Below are positions 25,890-34,019 of a stretch of 64,000 nt of DNA, in pieces. This DNA is from Flavobacterium poyangense (GTDB taxonomy: Bacteria > Bacteroidota > Bacteroidia > Flavobacteriales > Flavobacteriaceae): positions 1-64,000 of the forward strand of contig NZ_JAALLN010000010.1 in the NCBI RefSeq assembly GCF_011751075.1, given 5' to 3'. Position 1 is the first letter of the stretch. Every line of letters begins with the position of its first letter. The notes beneath the pieces were generated by a model. That model saw only the letters and a list, made by a program, of their open reading frames with translations, did no database searches and was not told where the DNA came from. The translations under genes and the position numbers were made by a program.

Positions 25890-26579
25890 CTAGCTTTTGA
25901 AACGCTCCATGATGTTGTTTTTTCTATTTCTGGCAATCGGTAAAATAGTGTTCTTTACCGAAAGTTTTAAACCATCGATATGTGTTACGTATTTTGCATT
26001 CACAATATAACAGCGATGAATCTGTAGAAAATTATCATCGGAAAGCTGATCTGCAATGCTTTTTAAAGTTTGATGAATGATAATCTTTTTACTGTTCTCT
26101 GTGTATATTTCTATATAATTCTGCATACTCTTGATATACATAATTTGTGTTGGCTGCAGTTTTACAGTGGCACCATTCTCTTTAAAAAACAAAGGTTTTG
26201 AAATCAACTCTTGGTGATACATCAAATCATATCTCTTTTTGGCTTTTATAACCGCGGCTTTAAAGTCTTCAAAGAAAATAGGCTTTAACAAATAGTCTAC
26301 GGCATTTACCTTATATCCTTTTAAGGCATATTCTGAGTAAGCTGTTGTGAAAATAATCATCGCAGGCTGGTCGGCAATTCGTTTTGCAAATTCCAGTCCG
26401 TTGAGCAATGGCATTTCTATATCTAGAAAGATCAGATCAACACTTTCTGTTTTTAGTTTTTCAAGAGCCAGTAGCGCATTAGAAAAAACACCTACATTGC
26501 TAAGAAAGTCAAACTCTTTTATGAAAGAATCCAGGCCTTCTCTGGCAATTCTTTCATCGTCAATTACGATACATTTCAT
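25890..26579 (-). CDS. LytTR-type response regulator
   Basis: A 229-residue protein. The receiver domain (1-~120) has CIVIDDER at the acidic pocket, phosphoacceptor Asp53 in LIFLDIEMP and the Lys in YLLKPIFFEDF. The LytTR DNA-binding domain (~135-229) includes IMYIKSMQNYIEIYT and FLQIHRCYIVNAKYVT. LytTR regulators bind direct repeats near promoters; a candidate pair 21 bp apart lies in the divergent promoter at 27657-27688. It overlaps the kinase gene by 4 bases (ATGA), so the two are coupled. Confidence 0.93.
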   Translation of the reverse strand: MKCIVIDDERIAREGLDSFIKEFDFLSNVGVFSNALLALEKLKTESVDLIFLDIEMPLLNGLEFAKRIADQPAMIIFTTAYSEYALKGYKVNAVDYLLKPIFFEDFKAAVIKAKKRYDLMYHQELISKPLFFKENGATVKLQPTQIMYIKSMQNYIEIYTENSKKIIIHQTLKSIADQLSDDNFLQIHRCYIVNAKYVTHIDGLKLSVKNTILPIARNRKNNIMERFKS

Positions 26580-27646
26580 GCGTTGGTCAGGTTTAATTTA
26601 AGGGATACTCCGTACGAATCTGCTTCTGATACAAACGCTAATTCGTAGTTGTCTTTATAGGAAAGTTCTAATCTTTTCTTTGCGTATATTAACCCAACTC
26701 CTGCCTTCTTTCGATTTGGTGTATGTGAATCAAATGAATTTTTTATGTTCAAAAACAATTGATTTCCTTCTTTTAAAAAAACATGCAACTGTATATAATT
26801 CTTCTCTTCTATAAAAGAAGAAACGTGTTTAAAAGCATTCTCAACAAAAGTGGATAACAGAAATGGTATTACTAAAAGTGTATTTTCAGGTATGTCCCAT
26901 TGACACGAAATGTCAAGGTCTTCTCCTGAACGTCCCTTTTCTAACTCGAAATAATGCTTTAGAAAAGAAATCTCATTGTCTAATCGGATCCATTTATTCT
27001 GAGATTCATATACATAATATCGCAATATCTTGCTGTAGGCGGATAATAATTCCAGAGCCTCATCCTGGTCCTTGCGAATCAAAAACTGGAGATTATTGAG
27101 TATGTTAAATGTGAAATGTGGACTAAGTTGGGTTCTTAAATGATCGATTTCCATTTCCAGTACACTATTTCTTAATTCCTGATGCCTTTTCTCTGCAGCA
27201 ACATTCTGCTTGAACATTTCAATAGAATAACACATTCCTGAAATTAAAATACTCGCCAAAAGTGTACCGCAAAACATAGAGATCAGATCATTTGGCACTA
27301 TAAAGGTTTCCGGCATTATGAATCGCACTATCAGATAACATTCTACCGTAATTAAAAATGCCGAAATACAGCTAATGGATAAAACTGAAAACACAAACCT
27401 TCTTGTATGAAGTGTTTTTATATACTTTTTTATAATACAATTGAGAAAGAACACATGAACCCTTAAAGTCAATACATTAAGTCCTGCAGTCAAAACAGCG
27501 GTTGGAAAACTAAACGTTGGATTACCCGTAAGTATCAACTGCAATAAAACAACAAGAAATACAAAAATCCAAAAAAGAAGGCTGGCCCTTTTGATCGTAA
27601 ACATACTGGCAAAATTTGATTGTAAAATTACTGTATTTTCTATCAT
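26576..27646 (-). CDS. LytS/YehU-type sensor histidine kinase (His_kinase family)
   Basis: About 356 residues from the ATG at 27646; a GTG 12 bases upstream or an ATG at 27604 are alternatives. Four membrane segments in the first ~145 residues are followed by a coiled linker. The His_kinase domain has phosphoacceptor His177 in RTQLSPHFTFNILNNL and the N-box IPFLLSTFVENAFKHVSS, ending with the G-box KKAGVGLIYAKKRLELSY. There is no extracellular sensor domain, so the membrane part itself may sense. Partner of the adjacent LytTR regulator. Confidence 0.9.
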   Translation of the reverse strand: MIENTVILQSNFASMFTIKRASLLFWIFVFLVVLLQLILTGNPTFSFPTAVLTAGLNVLTLRVHVFFLNCIIKKYIKTLHTRRFVFSVLSISCISAFLITVECYLIVRFIMPETFIVPNDLISMFCGTLLASILISGMCYSIEMFKQNVAAEKRHQELRNSVLEMEIDHLRTQLSPHFTFNILNNLQFLIRKDQDEALELLSAYSKILRYYVYESQNKWIRLDNEISFLKHYFELEKGRSGEDLDISCQWDIPENTLLVIPFLLSTFVENAFKHVSSFIEEKNYIQLHVFLKEGNQLFLNIKNSFDSHTPNRKKAGVGLIYAKKRLELSYKDNYELAFVSEADSYGVSLKLNLTNA

Positions 27647-27656
27647 ATCGCTGACC

Positions 27657-27688
27657 ACTCGTCAACAAATAGAAACCATTGGTCAAAA
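27657..27688. promoter_or_regulatory. Candidate LytTR-binding direct repeats
   Basis: ACTCGTCAACA (27657-27667) and ATTGGTCAAAA (27678-27688) match at 8 of 11 positions and start exactly 21 bp apart, the spacing used by many LytTR regulators. They lie between the kinase gene and the divergent outer-membrane protein gene, upstream of a TAGTTTTG -7 box (27716-27723). The assignment is by spacing and context only. Confidence 0.35.
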
Positions 27689-27748
27689 CCAAAAAAAAAC
27701 TTTAGTCTGATGGAATAGTTTTGCCCCGTCAAATAAAAAACATTAAAC

Positions 27749-28651
27749 ATGAGAACATCTTTCTTACTTACATTGTCAATAGTACTATTGGGAATTACGC
27801 AGGCTAAAGCACAAATATCAGTTCAAACAGAATATATTGGACAATCCCGTTACGGCGATGAAGAGAAAAATAATATTGCGAATGGCAAAGGGTCAGCCAC
27901 GATTTATCAGGCAAACGCTAATATTCCAATATACGCGAAAATGAATAAAGATAGTCTTCCGATCGTTTGGGGAGTTTCGGTATCTGGGGCATACGCTTCA
28001 CTGGATAACAAAGATTTTACTCAGGATATTGTTTTATCAGATATCGTAAATGCTTCATTTTCGCTGTATAATATGCGTCCGATAAGCCAAAAGTGGAAGC
28101 TTCTGACTTTTGCCGGGGCAGGAATTTTTACGGATCAGACCAAAATTTCGAAAATGGGTGCGAGAAGCGTGCTTGGAAACGCAGGGGTTATTTTTATCAA
28201 GAAAATCAACTCGAAACTAGATCTGGGAGGTGGACTGGCCTTCAATAATACATTTGGATATCCAATGTTATTCCCGGCCTTATATCTTAGTTACAATTCT
28301 CCCGGAAAATACATCTTCAGCGTTTCCCTTTTAAGCGGACTACAGGCATCCGCAGGATATCAAATAACGGACTACTTTACACTTAGTCTTATCGGTCATA
28401 TGAACGGGCAAATGGCTCTGGTTGAAAAAGGCGGTAAGGATGTGATCTTTACTCATCAATATCTGGTTGCAGGATTAAGACCGGAGTTTAAGATTAACAA
28501 ACACATTACTATTCCGGTTACTCTTGGGATCAGTGGTGCGCGTCCGGCTTACTTTACAGACAGGACTTTGAAAGGTTTTTTCAGCGATAAGGCTAAATAT
28601 CAGTTTCAATCGGCACCTTATGCTTCTGCTCAAATCAACTATAATTTTTAA
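27749..28651 (+). CDS. DUF6268-like outer-membrane beta-barrel protein
   Basis: A 300-residue protein with signal peptide MRTSFLLTLSIVLLGITQAKAQ, then alternating amphipathic strands, many glycines and aromatics, and a C-terminal ASAQINYNF ending in Phe, as in outer-membrane beta-barrels. The layout resembles flavobacterial DUF6268 proteins of unknown function. It is transcribed divergently from the two-component genes, so it is a likely target of that system. No enzymatic motif is seen. Confidence 0.75.
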   Translation: MRTSFLLTLSIVLLGITQAKAQISVQTEYIGQSRYGDEEKNNIANGKGSATIYQANANIPIYAKMNKDSLPIVWGVSVSGAYASLDNKDFTQDIVLSDIVNASFSLYNMRPISQKWKLLTFAGAGIFTDQTKISKMGARSVLGNAGVIFIKKINSKLDLGGGLAFNNTFGYPMLFPALYLSYNSPGKYIFSVSLLSGLQASAGYQITDYFTLSLIGHMNGQMALVEKGGKDVIFTHQYLVAGLRPEFKINKHITIPVTLGISGARPAYFTDRTLKGFFSDKAKYQFQSAPYASAQINYNF

Positions 28652-28664
28652 CAGGGCTTTTGGG

Positions 28665-28719
28665 ATGCGGATGGCACGGATTCGCTATCGCGAAGACGCG
28701 GATGGGCACGGATTTTTTT
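28665..28719 (+). repeat. Dispersed ~50-bp repeat (CGCGGAT family), copy 7
   Basis: ATGCGGATGGCACGGA, TTCGCTATCGCGAA, GACGCGGATGGGCACGGATT then a T-run, 13 bases after the outer-membrane protein gene. GGCACGGA on both sides shows a variant half-unit. Confidence 0.85.
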
Positions 28720-28735
28720 ATTTTTTTGTGGGGGG

Positions 28736-28869
28736 CTTCGACTTCGCTCAGCCTGACAGTAATTTGGCTTTGCTCAGCTTGAAAGCGGAAGTGTTATTTT
28801 CAAAAGAAAAATTGTTTTTTTGAACTTTACCTCAAAACAACCATGGTGTCATCCTGAGCGAAGTCGAAG
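28736..28869. repeat. Inverted repeat with perfect 16-bp arms (CTTCGACTTCGCTCAG)
   Basis: CTTCGACTTCGCTCAG (28736-28751) and its exact complement (28854-28869) flank about 100 bp. Next to each arm a TTTGCTCAGCTTGA segment occurs in direct orientation (28769 and 28890). The motif CCTGAGCGAAGTCGAAGG is a widely seen intergenic repeat in Bacteroidota genomes. Together with copy 7 above, it fills the 510-bp spacer after the outer-membrane protein gene. Confidence 0.75.
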
Positions 28870-28980
28870 GCTTGTGGAACTGATTTGGTTTTGCTCAGCT
28901 TGACAATGCTGCATCTCTGCTTAGTTCGGCAACTGATAATTTTATAAATCGAATCGGGTTAACTGATAATTTTAACAATA

Positions 28981-29008
28981 AATGGGCAGTATGTTTTTAC
29001 TGCCCATT
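28981..29008. terminator. Hairpin between ROK gene and outer-membrane protein gene
   Basis: AATGGGCAGTA (28981-28991) and its complement (28998-29008) form an 11-bp perfect stem with a 6-base loop. T-tracts are weak on both strands. It could end the leftward mannoside operon (stop at 29162) or precede the small ORF at 29031. Confidence 0.55.
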
Positions 29009-29030
29009 ATCTTAAATCAACATTATTAAA

Positions 29031-29165
29031 ATGATATCTTTTCTAACAGCACTTTTTTCGTATTTGCTTACGAGCATTCCTGTACTTTCGGATGAACCTT
29101 TACAGCATTCTGTTAATTATTCTAAATCAAATAATTACCAAATACAGAGACCAAGCCTGAATTAA
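29031..29165 (+). CDS. Possible 44-residue secreted peptide
   Basis: The frame runs from an A-rich ATG to TAA and reads MISFLTALFSYLLTSIPVLS, then a polar tail of 24 residues. The N-terminus looks like a signal or membrane segment. It follows a strong hairpin and its stop overlaps the convergent ROK gene by 4 bases. No homologue is recognised and the length is short, so chance is quite possible. Confidence 0.25.
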   Translation: MISFLTALFSYLLTSIPVLSDEPLQHSVNYSKSNNYQIQRPSLN

Positions 29166-30085
29166 AATGCTTGTTCGGTAGAATCTGATGTACATAACAA
29201 ACTTACTGCTCCGAGCAGAGCGGCAACTTCATTATCATTTGAGACCGAAACTTGTATTTCGATACCGGCTTCTTTTATGTTTTTACTAAAGGAAGGCAAA
29301 AATAAAGTTCCGGCATTGGCTATTTTTCCTCCAATAATAATATGATCTGCAGCGAAATTTTGTATCTGTGGAATTACAATGGCAGCTAAATCGGTACCCA
29401 TTGTTTCGAATACACTGATCGCTAATTGATCGCCTTCAATAGCCAAATTATACAATTCCAAACCATTATTGAGTGTTATACCGCTTAAAGCATAATAATG
29501 CGATAGAAGTCCACGTACCGAAACATAGTCTTCAGCAATGCTGTTTTTATACGGAAGATTGTATATTTCTCCGTCTAATGGCACCAAATCTCCTGTTGTT
29601 ACCGAAACTCCTTTGTCAATAAAACAAGCTCCTAAGCCTGTACCCAGTGTAATAGCTATTACTTTCTTAGACAGATTCTCTTTCTGTTTAAAGACTTCGC
29701 CTTTTCCAAAACAAACTGCGTCATTTTCAAAAAGTACGGGAAAATCGGCAGAAAAGCTAAGACTGTCTAAAAGCAGATTTCGGATATTTAATCCATAAAA
29801 ATGTTCGTATTTAGATTGTCCTTTTATCCAGCAAACTCCCTCTTGATAGTCAAATGGACCGGGCATACACACTGCTAAACCTGCCATACTTTCGATTTTA
29901 GAATTTTCTATGGCGGCAGAAATTGCTTTCTCCCAAATCGTCATCACCTGGTCAACCGGTAAATTAGAGTCAAAAGATTCTTTTTGCAGTGAGAAATCTA
30001 TCACTTTCATCTCTGCTATATTGATAACTGCTGCTGTAATATGTGTCCCCCCTATATCTAGCCCAATGGCGTGTGGTGTATTCAT
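29162..30085 (-). CDS. ROK family sugar kinase
   Basis: A 307-residue cytoplasmic protein. The ATP site is AIGLDIGGTHITAAVIN, the second phosphate loop is VIAITLGTGLGACFI, the catalytic Asp is in FENDAVCFGKG, and HIIIGGKIANAG is near the C-terminus. The zinc-binding Cys-rich motif (CxCGxxGCxE) of many ROK kinases is absent; the matching stretch is GEIYNLPYKNSIAEDYVSVRG. As last gene of a mannoside-degradation operon it probably phosphorylates released mannose or GlcNAc. Which of the two cannot be told from sequence. Confidence 0.85.
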   Translation of the reverse strand: MNTPHAIGLDIGGTHITAAVINIAEMKVIDFSLQKESFDSNLPVDQVMTIWEKAISAAIENSKIESMAGLAVCMPGPFDYQEGVCWIKGQSKYEHFYGLNIRNLLLDSLSFSADFPVLFENDAVCFGKGEVFKQKENLSKKVIAITLGTGLGACFIDKGVSVTTGDLVPLDGEIYNLPYKNSIAEDYVSVRGLLSHYYALSGITLNNGLELYNLAIEGDQLAISVFETMGTDLAAIVIPQIQNFAADHIIIGGKIANAGTLFLPSFSKNIKEAGIEIQVSVSNDNEVAALLGAVSLLCTSDSTEQAF

Positions 30086-30108
30086 TTTTCCTTGTTTAAC
30101 TTGCTTCT

Positions 30109-31572
30109 TTAGATATTTTTATTCTTTAAAATTTGAGGATATTTTTGGGCAGTGTGCACAATCATTTCTCCAAATAAAGTATTGGCCCATGCGAACCACT
30201 TTCGTGTAAATTTTGCAACATCGTCCTTGTGAAAAGATTCATGCATAAATCCGGTATCTGCATTTGTTTTTATCAAATTGCTAATACAGGCTTGAATTTC
30301 TTTTTCGTCTACACTTGTAATGGCTCTCAGTACAATACTCATCGGCCAGATGGTATCAACTCCTGTATGCGGACCTCCAATACCTTCACCTGCTTTTCCT
30401 TTATAGAAAAAAGGATTATTTTCTGAAAGTACTACTTTACGTGTATTAAGATACAGTGGGTCATTTGGCTCAATTGCTCCCAAATAAGGCAAAGACAACA
30501 GAGAAGGAACATTGGCATCGTCCATCATGTGGAAACTACCATAGCCATTCACTTCAAAAGCAATAATTTTTCCGAATTTCGGATGGTCAATAATTCCGTT
30601 TTCTTCTAATCCCTTTTTTACCTGCTCTCTTAATTCTTTTGCTTTCGCTACTAAATCATTGTCTTTAAGTGCCGGCAAAGAGAATATTTCAATCAGATAA
30701 CCCAATATTTCAATCGCAAACATATTACTTGGAATCAGATAGGGAAACAAAGTACTATCATCACTTGGTCTGAAAGTAGAAACAATCAATCCGCATGGTT
30801 TTACCGGATAACCATAACCGCCTAACGGGACACCGTCTGTAGCCCAAGCTGTTTGACGCTGAAAAGTGTATGGTCCTCCTTTTCCGTCTAATCGTTGTTG
30901 CTCTTTGAAAGTTTGTAAGATCAATAACATCGCTTTTTTCCATTGGTCATCGAACAAACTTATGTCTCCGGTTTCTTTCCAATAACCGTGTGCCAATCGA
31001 ACGGGATAACACAAACTGTCAATTTCCCATTTTCTTTCATGAATACCGGGTTGCATTTTGGTCAGGTCATTTTTCCATTCGCTTTCTTTGGTAAAATCTT
31101 TGTAAAAAGCATTAGCATACGGATCCAACAAAATACATTTTGCCTGACGGTTGATTACTCCTTTGACCAATTCGGCCAATTTAGGATCTTCTTTCACAAA
31201 CGGAATATAAGGCCAAATTTGTGCCGTACTGTCTCGTAACCACATTGCATCGATATCCCCCGTAATTACATAGGTATCCGGTTTTCCGTCGATGATTTCA
31301 AAATCGACTGTGGTATCCAGCGTATTTGGAAAACAATTCTCAAACAACCAGGCTAATTCCGGATTTGCTATTTGTTTTTTGATTTTGACAATTGCGGCTT
31401 CGATTGCTTTACTGGTAAATTTTCTTTCGGCTAACGGAGGTCTTTTACTCACAAAATCTTTAACAGTAAACTGAAAATCTTCTGAATTTAATCCAAAAGC
31501 ATTTCCTTGAATAGCCAATAGTCCTGCTGAAAAAATTCCTGTATTTTTTATAAACTTTCTACGTGATTGCAT
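30109..31572 (-). CDS. GH125 exo-alpha-1,6-mannosidase
   Basis: A 487-residue protein with twin-arginine-like export signal (QSRRKFIKNTGIFSAGLLAIQG). The body matches GH125: YVITGDIDAMWLRDSTAQIWPYIPF (with a candidate catalytic Asp/Glu region), the YANAFYKDF block, and GIGGPHTGVDTIWPMSIV and HESFHKDDVAKFTRKWFAWANTLFGE near the end. GH125 enzymes remove terminal alpha-1,6-mannose from N-glycans or mannan with inversion. It lies 5 bases after a GH92 gene and 23 bases before the ROK kinase. Confidence 0.92.
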   Translation of the reverse strand: MQSRRKFIKNTGIFSAGLLAIQGNAFGLNSEDFQFTVKDFVSKRPPLAERKFTSKAIEAAIVKIKKQIANPELAWLFENCFPNTLDTTVDFEIIDGKPDTYVITGDIDAMWLRDSTAQIWPYIPFVKEDPKLAELVKGVINRQAKCILLDPYANAFYKDFTKESEWKNDLTKMQPGIHERKWEIDSLCYPVRLAHGYWKETGDISLFDDQWKKAMLLILQTFKEQQRLDGKGGPYTFQRQTAWATDGVPLGGYGYPVKPCGLIVSTFRPSDDSTLFPYLIPSNMFAIEILGYLIEIFSLPALKDNDLVAKAKELREQVKKGLEENGIIDHPKFGKIIAFEVNGYGSFHMMDDANVPSLLSLPYLGAIEPNDPLYLNTRKVVLSENNPFFYKGKAGEGIGGPHTGVDTIWPMSIVLRAITSVDEKEIQACISNLIKTNADTGFMHESFHKDDVAKFTRKWFAWANTLFGEMIVHTAQKYPQILKNKNI

Positions 31573-31577
31573 ACATT

Positions 31578-33863
31578 TTATTTTGAAGTTGAATAAGAAT
31601 ATGGATAAGCTCCGGCTGTTGTACCTCTTTGTAAATTAGGAGAACTGCTCATCTCAAAGTTTAATTCTCCGCCTTTCAATACATCAAAATGATTGATATA
31701 ATTTTTAGTGTAAGTTGTATTATCCCATTGTAATTCGTTTACATATTTATTACTTCCTGAATTATTTGGAGCTTCTATAACAAACTGTTTTCCGTTTTCT
31801 AACTGTAAGGTTGTTTTCTTAAATAAAGGGGCACCCAAAACGTATTCTTCCGTAGCGGGGCATACCGGATAAAATCCCATAGCCGAGAAAATATACCAGG
31901 CAGAAGTTTGTCCGTTGTCTTCATCGCCACAATACCCATCAGGAGTAGGTTTGTACAAACGATTCATGACTTCTCTGGACCAATATTGTGTTTTCCAGGG
32001 TTCTCCGGCATAGTTGTACAGGTAAATCATATGTTGAATAGGTTGATTTCCGTGTGCATATTGTCCCATATTCATAATTTGCATTTCACGGATTTCATGG
32101 ATTACTGATCCATAATAACTATCATCGAAAATTGGAGGTGTGGTGAAAACCGCATCGAGTTTGGCCGTAAAAGATTTTTCTCCTCCCATCAGATCAATTA
32201 GACCCTGAACATCATGAAATACACTCCAACTGTAATGCCAGCTGTTTCCTTCAGTAAAGGCATCACCCCACTTAAAAGGATTAAAATGGGCAGGAAAACT
32301 TCCGTCTTTGTTTTTTCCGCTCATTAATCCGATAGCGGGATTGTACAGATTTTTATAATTCATCATTCGTTTTTCGAACAACTTAATTTCTTTCTTCGGA
32401 CGATTTAAGGCCTGCGCTAATTTCCAGATTGCAAAATCATCATAAGCATACTCAAGCGTTCGTGCCGCATTTTCATTAATTTTTACATCGTACGGAACAT
32501 ATCCTAAAGTATTGTAATAGTTCACTCCTCTTCTTCCCACGGCGTCCATTGGCCCTTCGTTATTGGCGCCTTTTACTAAAGCTTCGTACAACATATTGAT
32601 ATCATATCCGCGTAATCCTTTCATGTAAGCATCTGAAACTACGGAAGCAGAATTATTCCCCACCATAACATTTCTAAAGCCCGGACTGGACCATTCCGGT
32701 AAAAAACCACCTTCTTTGTAATCGTTTAATAAACCTTCCTGCATTTCTTTGTTTATAGAAGGATATACCAGATTTAACAAAGGATATAAAGCGCGAAAAG
32801 TATCCCAGAATCCGGTTCCTGCGAACATATAACCCGGTAACACTTTTCCGTTGTATGGACTATAATGCACTGTTTTTCCGTCAGCATCAATTTCATATTG
32901 CTTTTGAGGGAAACAAACTGTTCGGTACAAACAAGAATAGAACGTTTTTAATTGTTCCTCATTAGTATCTTCTACTGCTATTCTGCCTAATATTTTGTTC
33001 CATTCTTTTTTAGATTCCGAAACGGTTTCATCAAAAGAAGCAGTCCCTAATTCGTTTTTTAAATTCAATTCGGCCTGCGCTAAACTGATAAAAGAAGAGG
33101 CTACTTTTACATTTACTTTTTCTCCTTTTTTGGTTTTAAAACCCACTACCGCACCAACATGAGTTCCCGTAAATTCTAACTTCCCTTTTTCTAAGGTTTT
33201 CTCATTCCAGGTATTATTTGTTAAAAAAGGTTTGTCGAACTGCAAAACAAAATAGTTTCTGAAATTCTCAGGAACACCACCGCTATTGCGGGTTGTATAC
33301 CCAATAATTTTATTTTCTGACGGTATAATTTTAATGTAAGAACCTTTATCAAAAGCATCTACAACAATAGACGAATGTTCGTTATCCGGAAATGTAATCT
33401 GAAAATGAGCAGCTCTTTCTGTGGTGGTTATTTCTGTTGTAACATCATAATCAGCCAGATAAACACTGTAATAATAGGGTTTAGAAACCTCTGCTTTATG
33501 ACTAAACCAACTTGCGCGTTCGTCTTCGATAAAAACCTGTTTACCGGTAACCGGCATAATCGAGAATTGCCCGTAATCATTCATCCAGGGCGATGGCTGA
33601 TGGGTTTGCTTGAATCCTCTGATTTTTTCTGCGGTATAGGTATACGCCCATCCGTCTCCCATTTTTCCGGTTTGTGGCGTCCAGAAATTCATTCCCCATG
33701 GTCGACAAACCGCAGGATAGGTATTTCCGTTAGAAAGATTGGGTAACGATTGTGTTCCCATCAAAGGATTTACATATTCGACAGGATCTAAGTTTTTAAC
33801 CTGTGCATTTACCAAAATACTGCATTGCACTAATCCTAAAAAAATTAAACTCTTTATTTTCAT
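31578..33863 (-). CDS. GH92 alpha-mannosidase (first of two)
   Basis: 761 residues from the ATG at 33863, which starts a clear signal peptide (MKIKSLIFLGLVQCSILVNAQ). An upstream in-frame start at 33977 would only add translated heptamer repeat, so it is rejected. GH92 blocks: YVNPLMGTQS at the N-terminus, FWDTFRALYPL, TEGNSWHYSWSVFHDVQGLIDLMGG and GYCGDEDNGQTSAWYIFSAMGFYPVCP. GH92 enzymes are calcium-dependent inverting exo-alpha-mannosidases. The site reading AHGNQPIQHMIYLY differs from QGNEPNHHIPYLY in the second GH92, suggesting different linkage preference. Confidence 0.93.
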   Translation of the reverse strand: MKIKSLIFLGLVQCSILVNAQVKNLDPVEYVNPLMGTQSLPNLSNGNTYPAVCRPWGMNFWTPQTGKMGDGWAYTYTAEKIRGFKQTHQPSPWMNDYGQFSIMPVTGKQVFIEDERASWFSHKAEVSKPYYYSVYLADYDVTTEITTTERAAHFQITFPDNEHSSIVVDAFDKGSYIKIIPSENKIIGYTTRNSGGVPENFRNYFVLQFDKPFLTNNTWNEKTLEKGKLEFTGTHVGAVVGFKTKKGEKVNVKVASSFISLAQAELNLKNELGTASFDETVSESKKEWNKILGRIAVEDTNEEQLKTFYSCLYRTVCFPQKQYEIDADGKTVHYSPYNGKVLPGYMFAGTGFWDTFRALYPLLNLVYPSINKEMQEGLLNDYKEGGFLPEWSSPGFRNVMVGNNSASVVSDAYMKGLRGYDINMLYEALVKGANNEGPMDAVGRRGVNYYNTLGYVPYDVKINENAARTLEYAYDDFAIWKLAQALNRPKKEIKLFEKRMMNYKNLYNPAIGLMSGKNKDGSFPAHFNPFKWGDAFTEGNSWHYSWSVFHDVQGLIDLMGGEKSFTAKLDAVFTTPPIFDDSYYGSVIHEIREMQIMNMGQYAHGNQPIQHMIYLYNYAGEPWKTQYWSREVMNRLYKPTPDGYCGDEDNGQTSAWYIFSAMGFYPVCPATEEYVLGAPLFKKTTLQLENGKQFVIEAPNNSGSNKYVNELQWDNTTYTKNYINHFDVLKGGELNFEMSSSPNLQRGTTAGAYPYSYSTSK

Positions 33864-33883
33864 AATTTTATTTTTTTTGTACT

Positions 33884-33932
33884 GTAAAATGTGAGTTGTC
33901 AGATGTGAGTTGTCAGATGTGAGATGTGAAAA
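33884..33932. repeat. Heptanucleotide array upstream of GH92 (GTGAGTT / GTCAGAT)
   Basis: Seven units: GTAAAAT, GTGAGTT, GTCAGAT, GTGAGTT, GTCAGAT, GTGAGAT, GTGAAAA, 21 bases before the GH92 start. It is complementary in type to the array at 33964-34019, so the GH92-GH92 spacer can fold into a long stem. Confidence 0.85.
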
Positions 33933-33963
33933 GTAGATCGCAAATTGTTTTTTTAATCCTAAC

Positions 33964-34019
33964 ATCTTACAAATCACATTTTACATCTCACAAATTACCT
34001 TTCACTTTTCACATATTAC
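33964..34019. repeat. Heptanucleotide array running into a stop codon
   Basis: Eight units: ATCTTAC, AAATCAC, ATTTTAC, ATCTCAC, AAATTAC, CTTTCAC, TTTTCAC, ATATTAC. The last unit covers the stop codon (34016-34018) of the second GH92 gene, so the array contributes the TAA. Confidence 0.85.

Noticed and set aside
28620..28823. 67-codon plus-strand frame after the outer-membrane protein gene
   Set aside because: It runs through dispersed repeat copy 7 and the CTTCGACTTCGCTCAG repeat, and overlaps the end of the real gene.
28931..28974. Direct repeat AACTGATAATTTTA twice, 30 bp apart, as a LytTR or other operator
   Set aside because: It lies downstream of genes on both sides, with no promoter nearby, and the spacing does not fit.
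33864..33977. N-terminal extension of the first GH92 protein by 38 residues
   Set aside because: It only translates the heptamer array (SHLTSDNSHLTTH) and lies ahead of a normal signal peptide starting at 33863.
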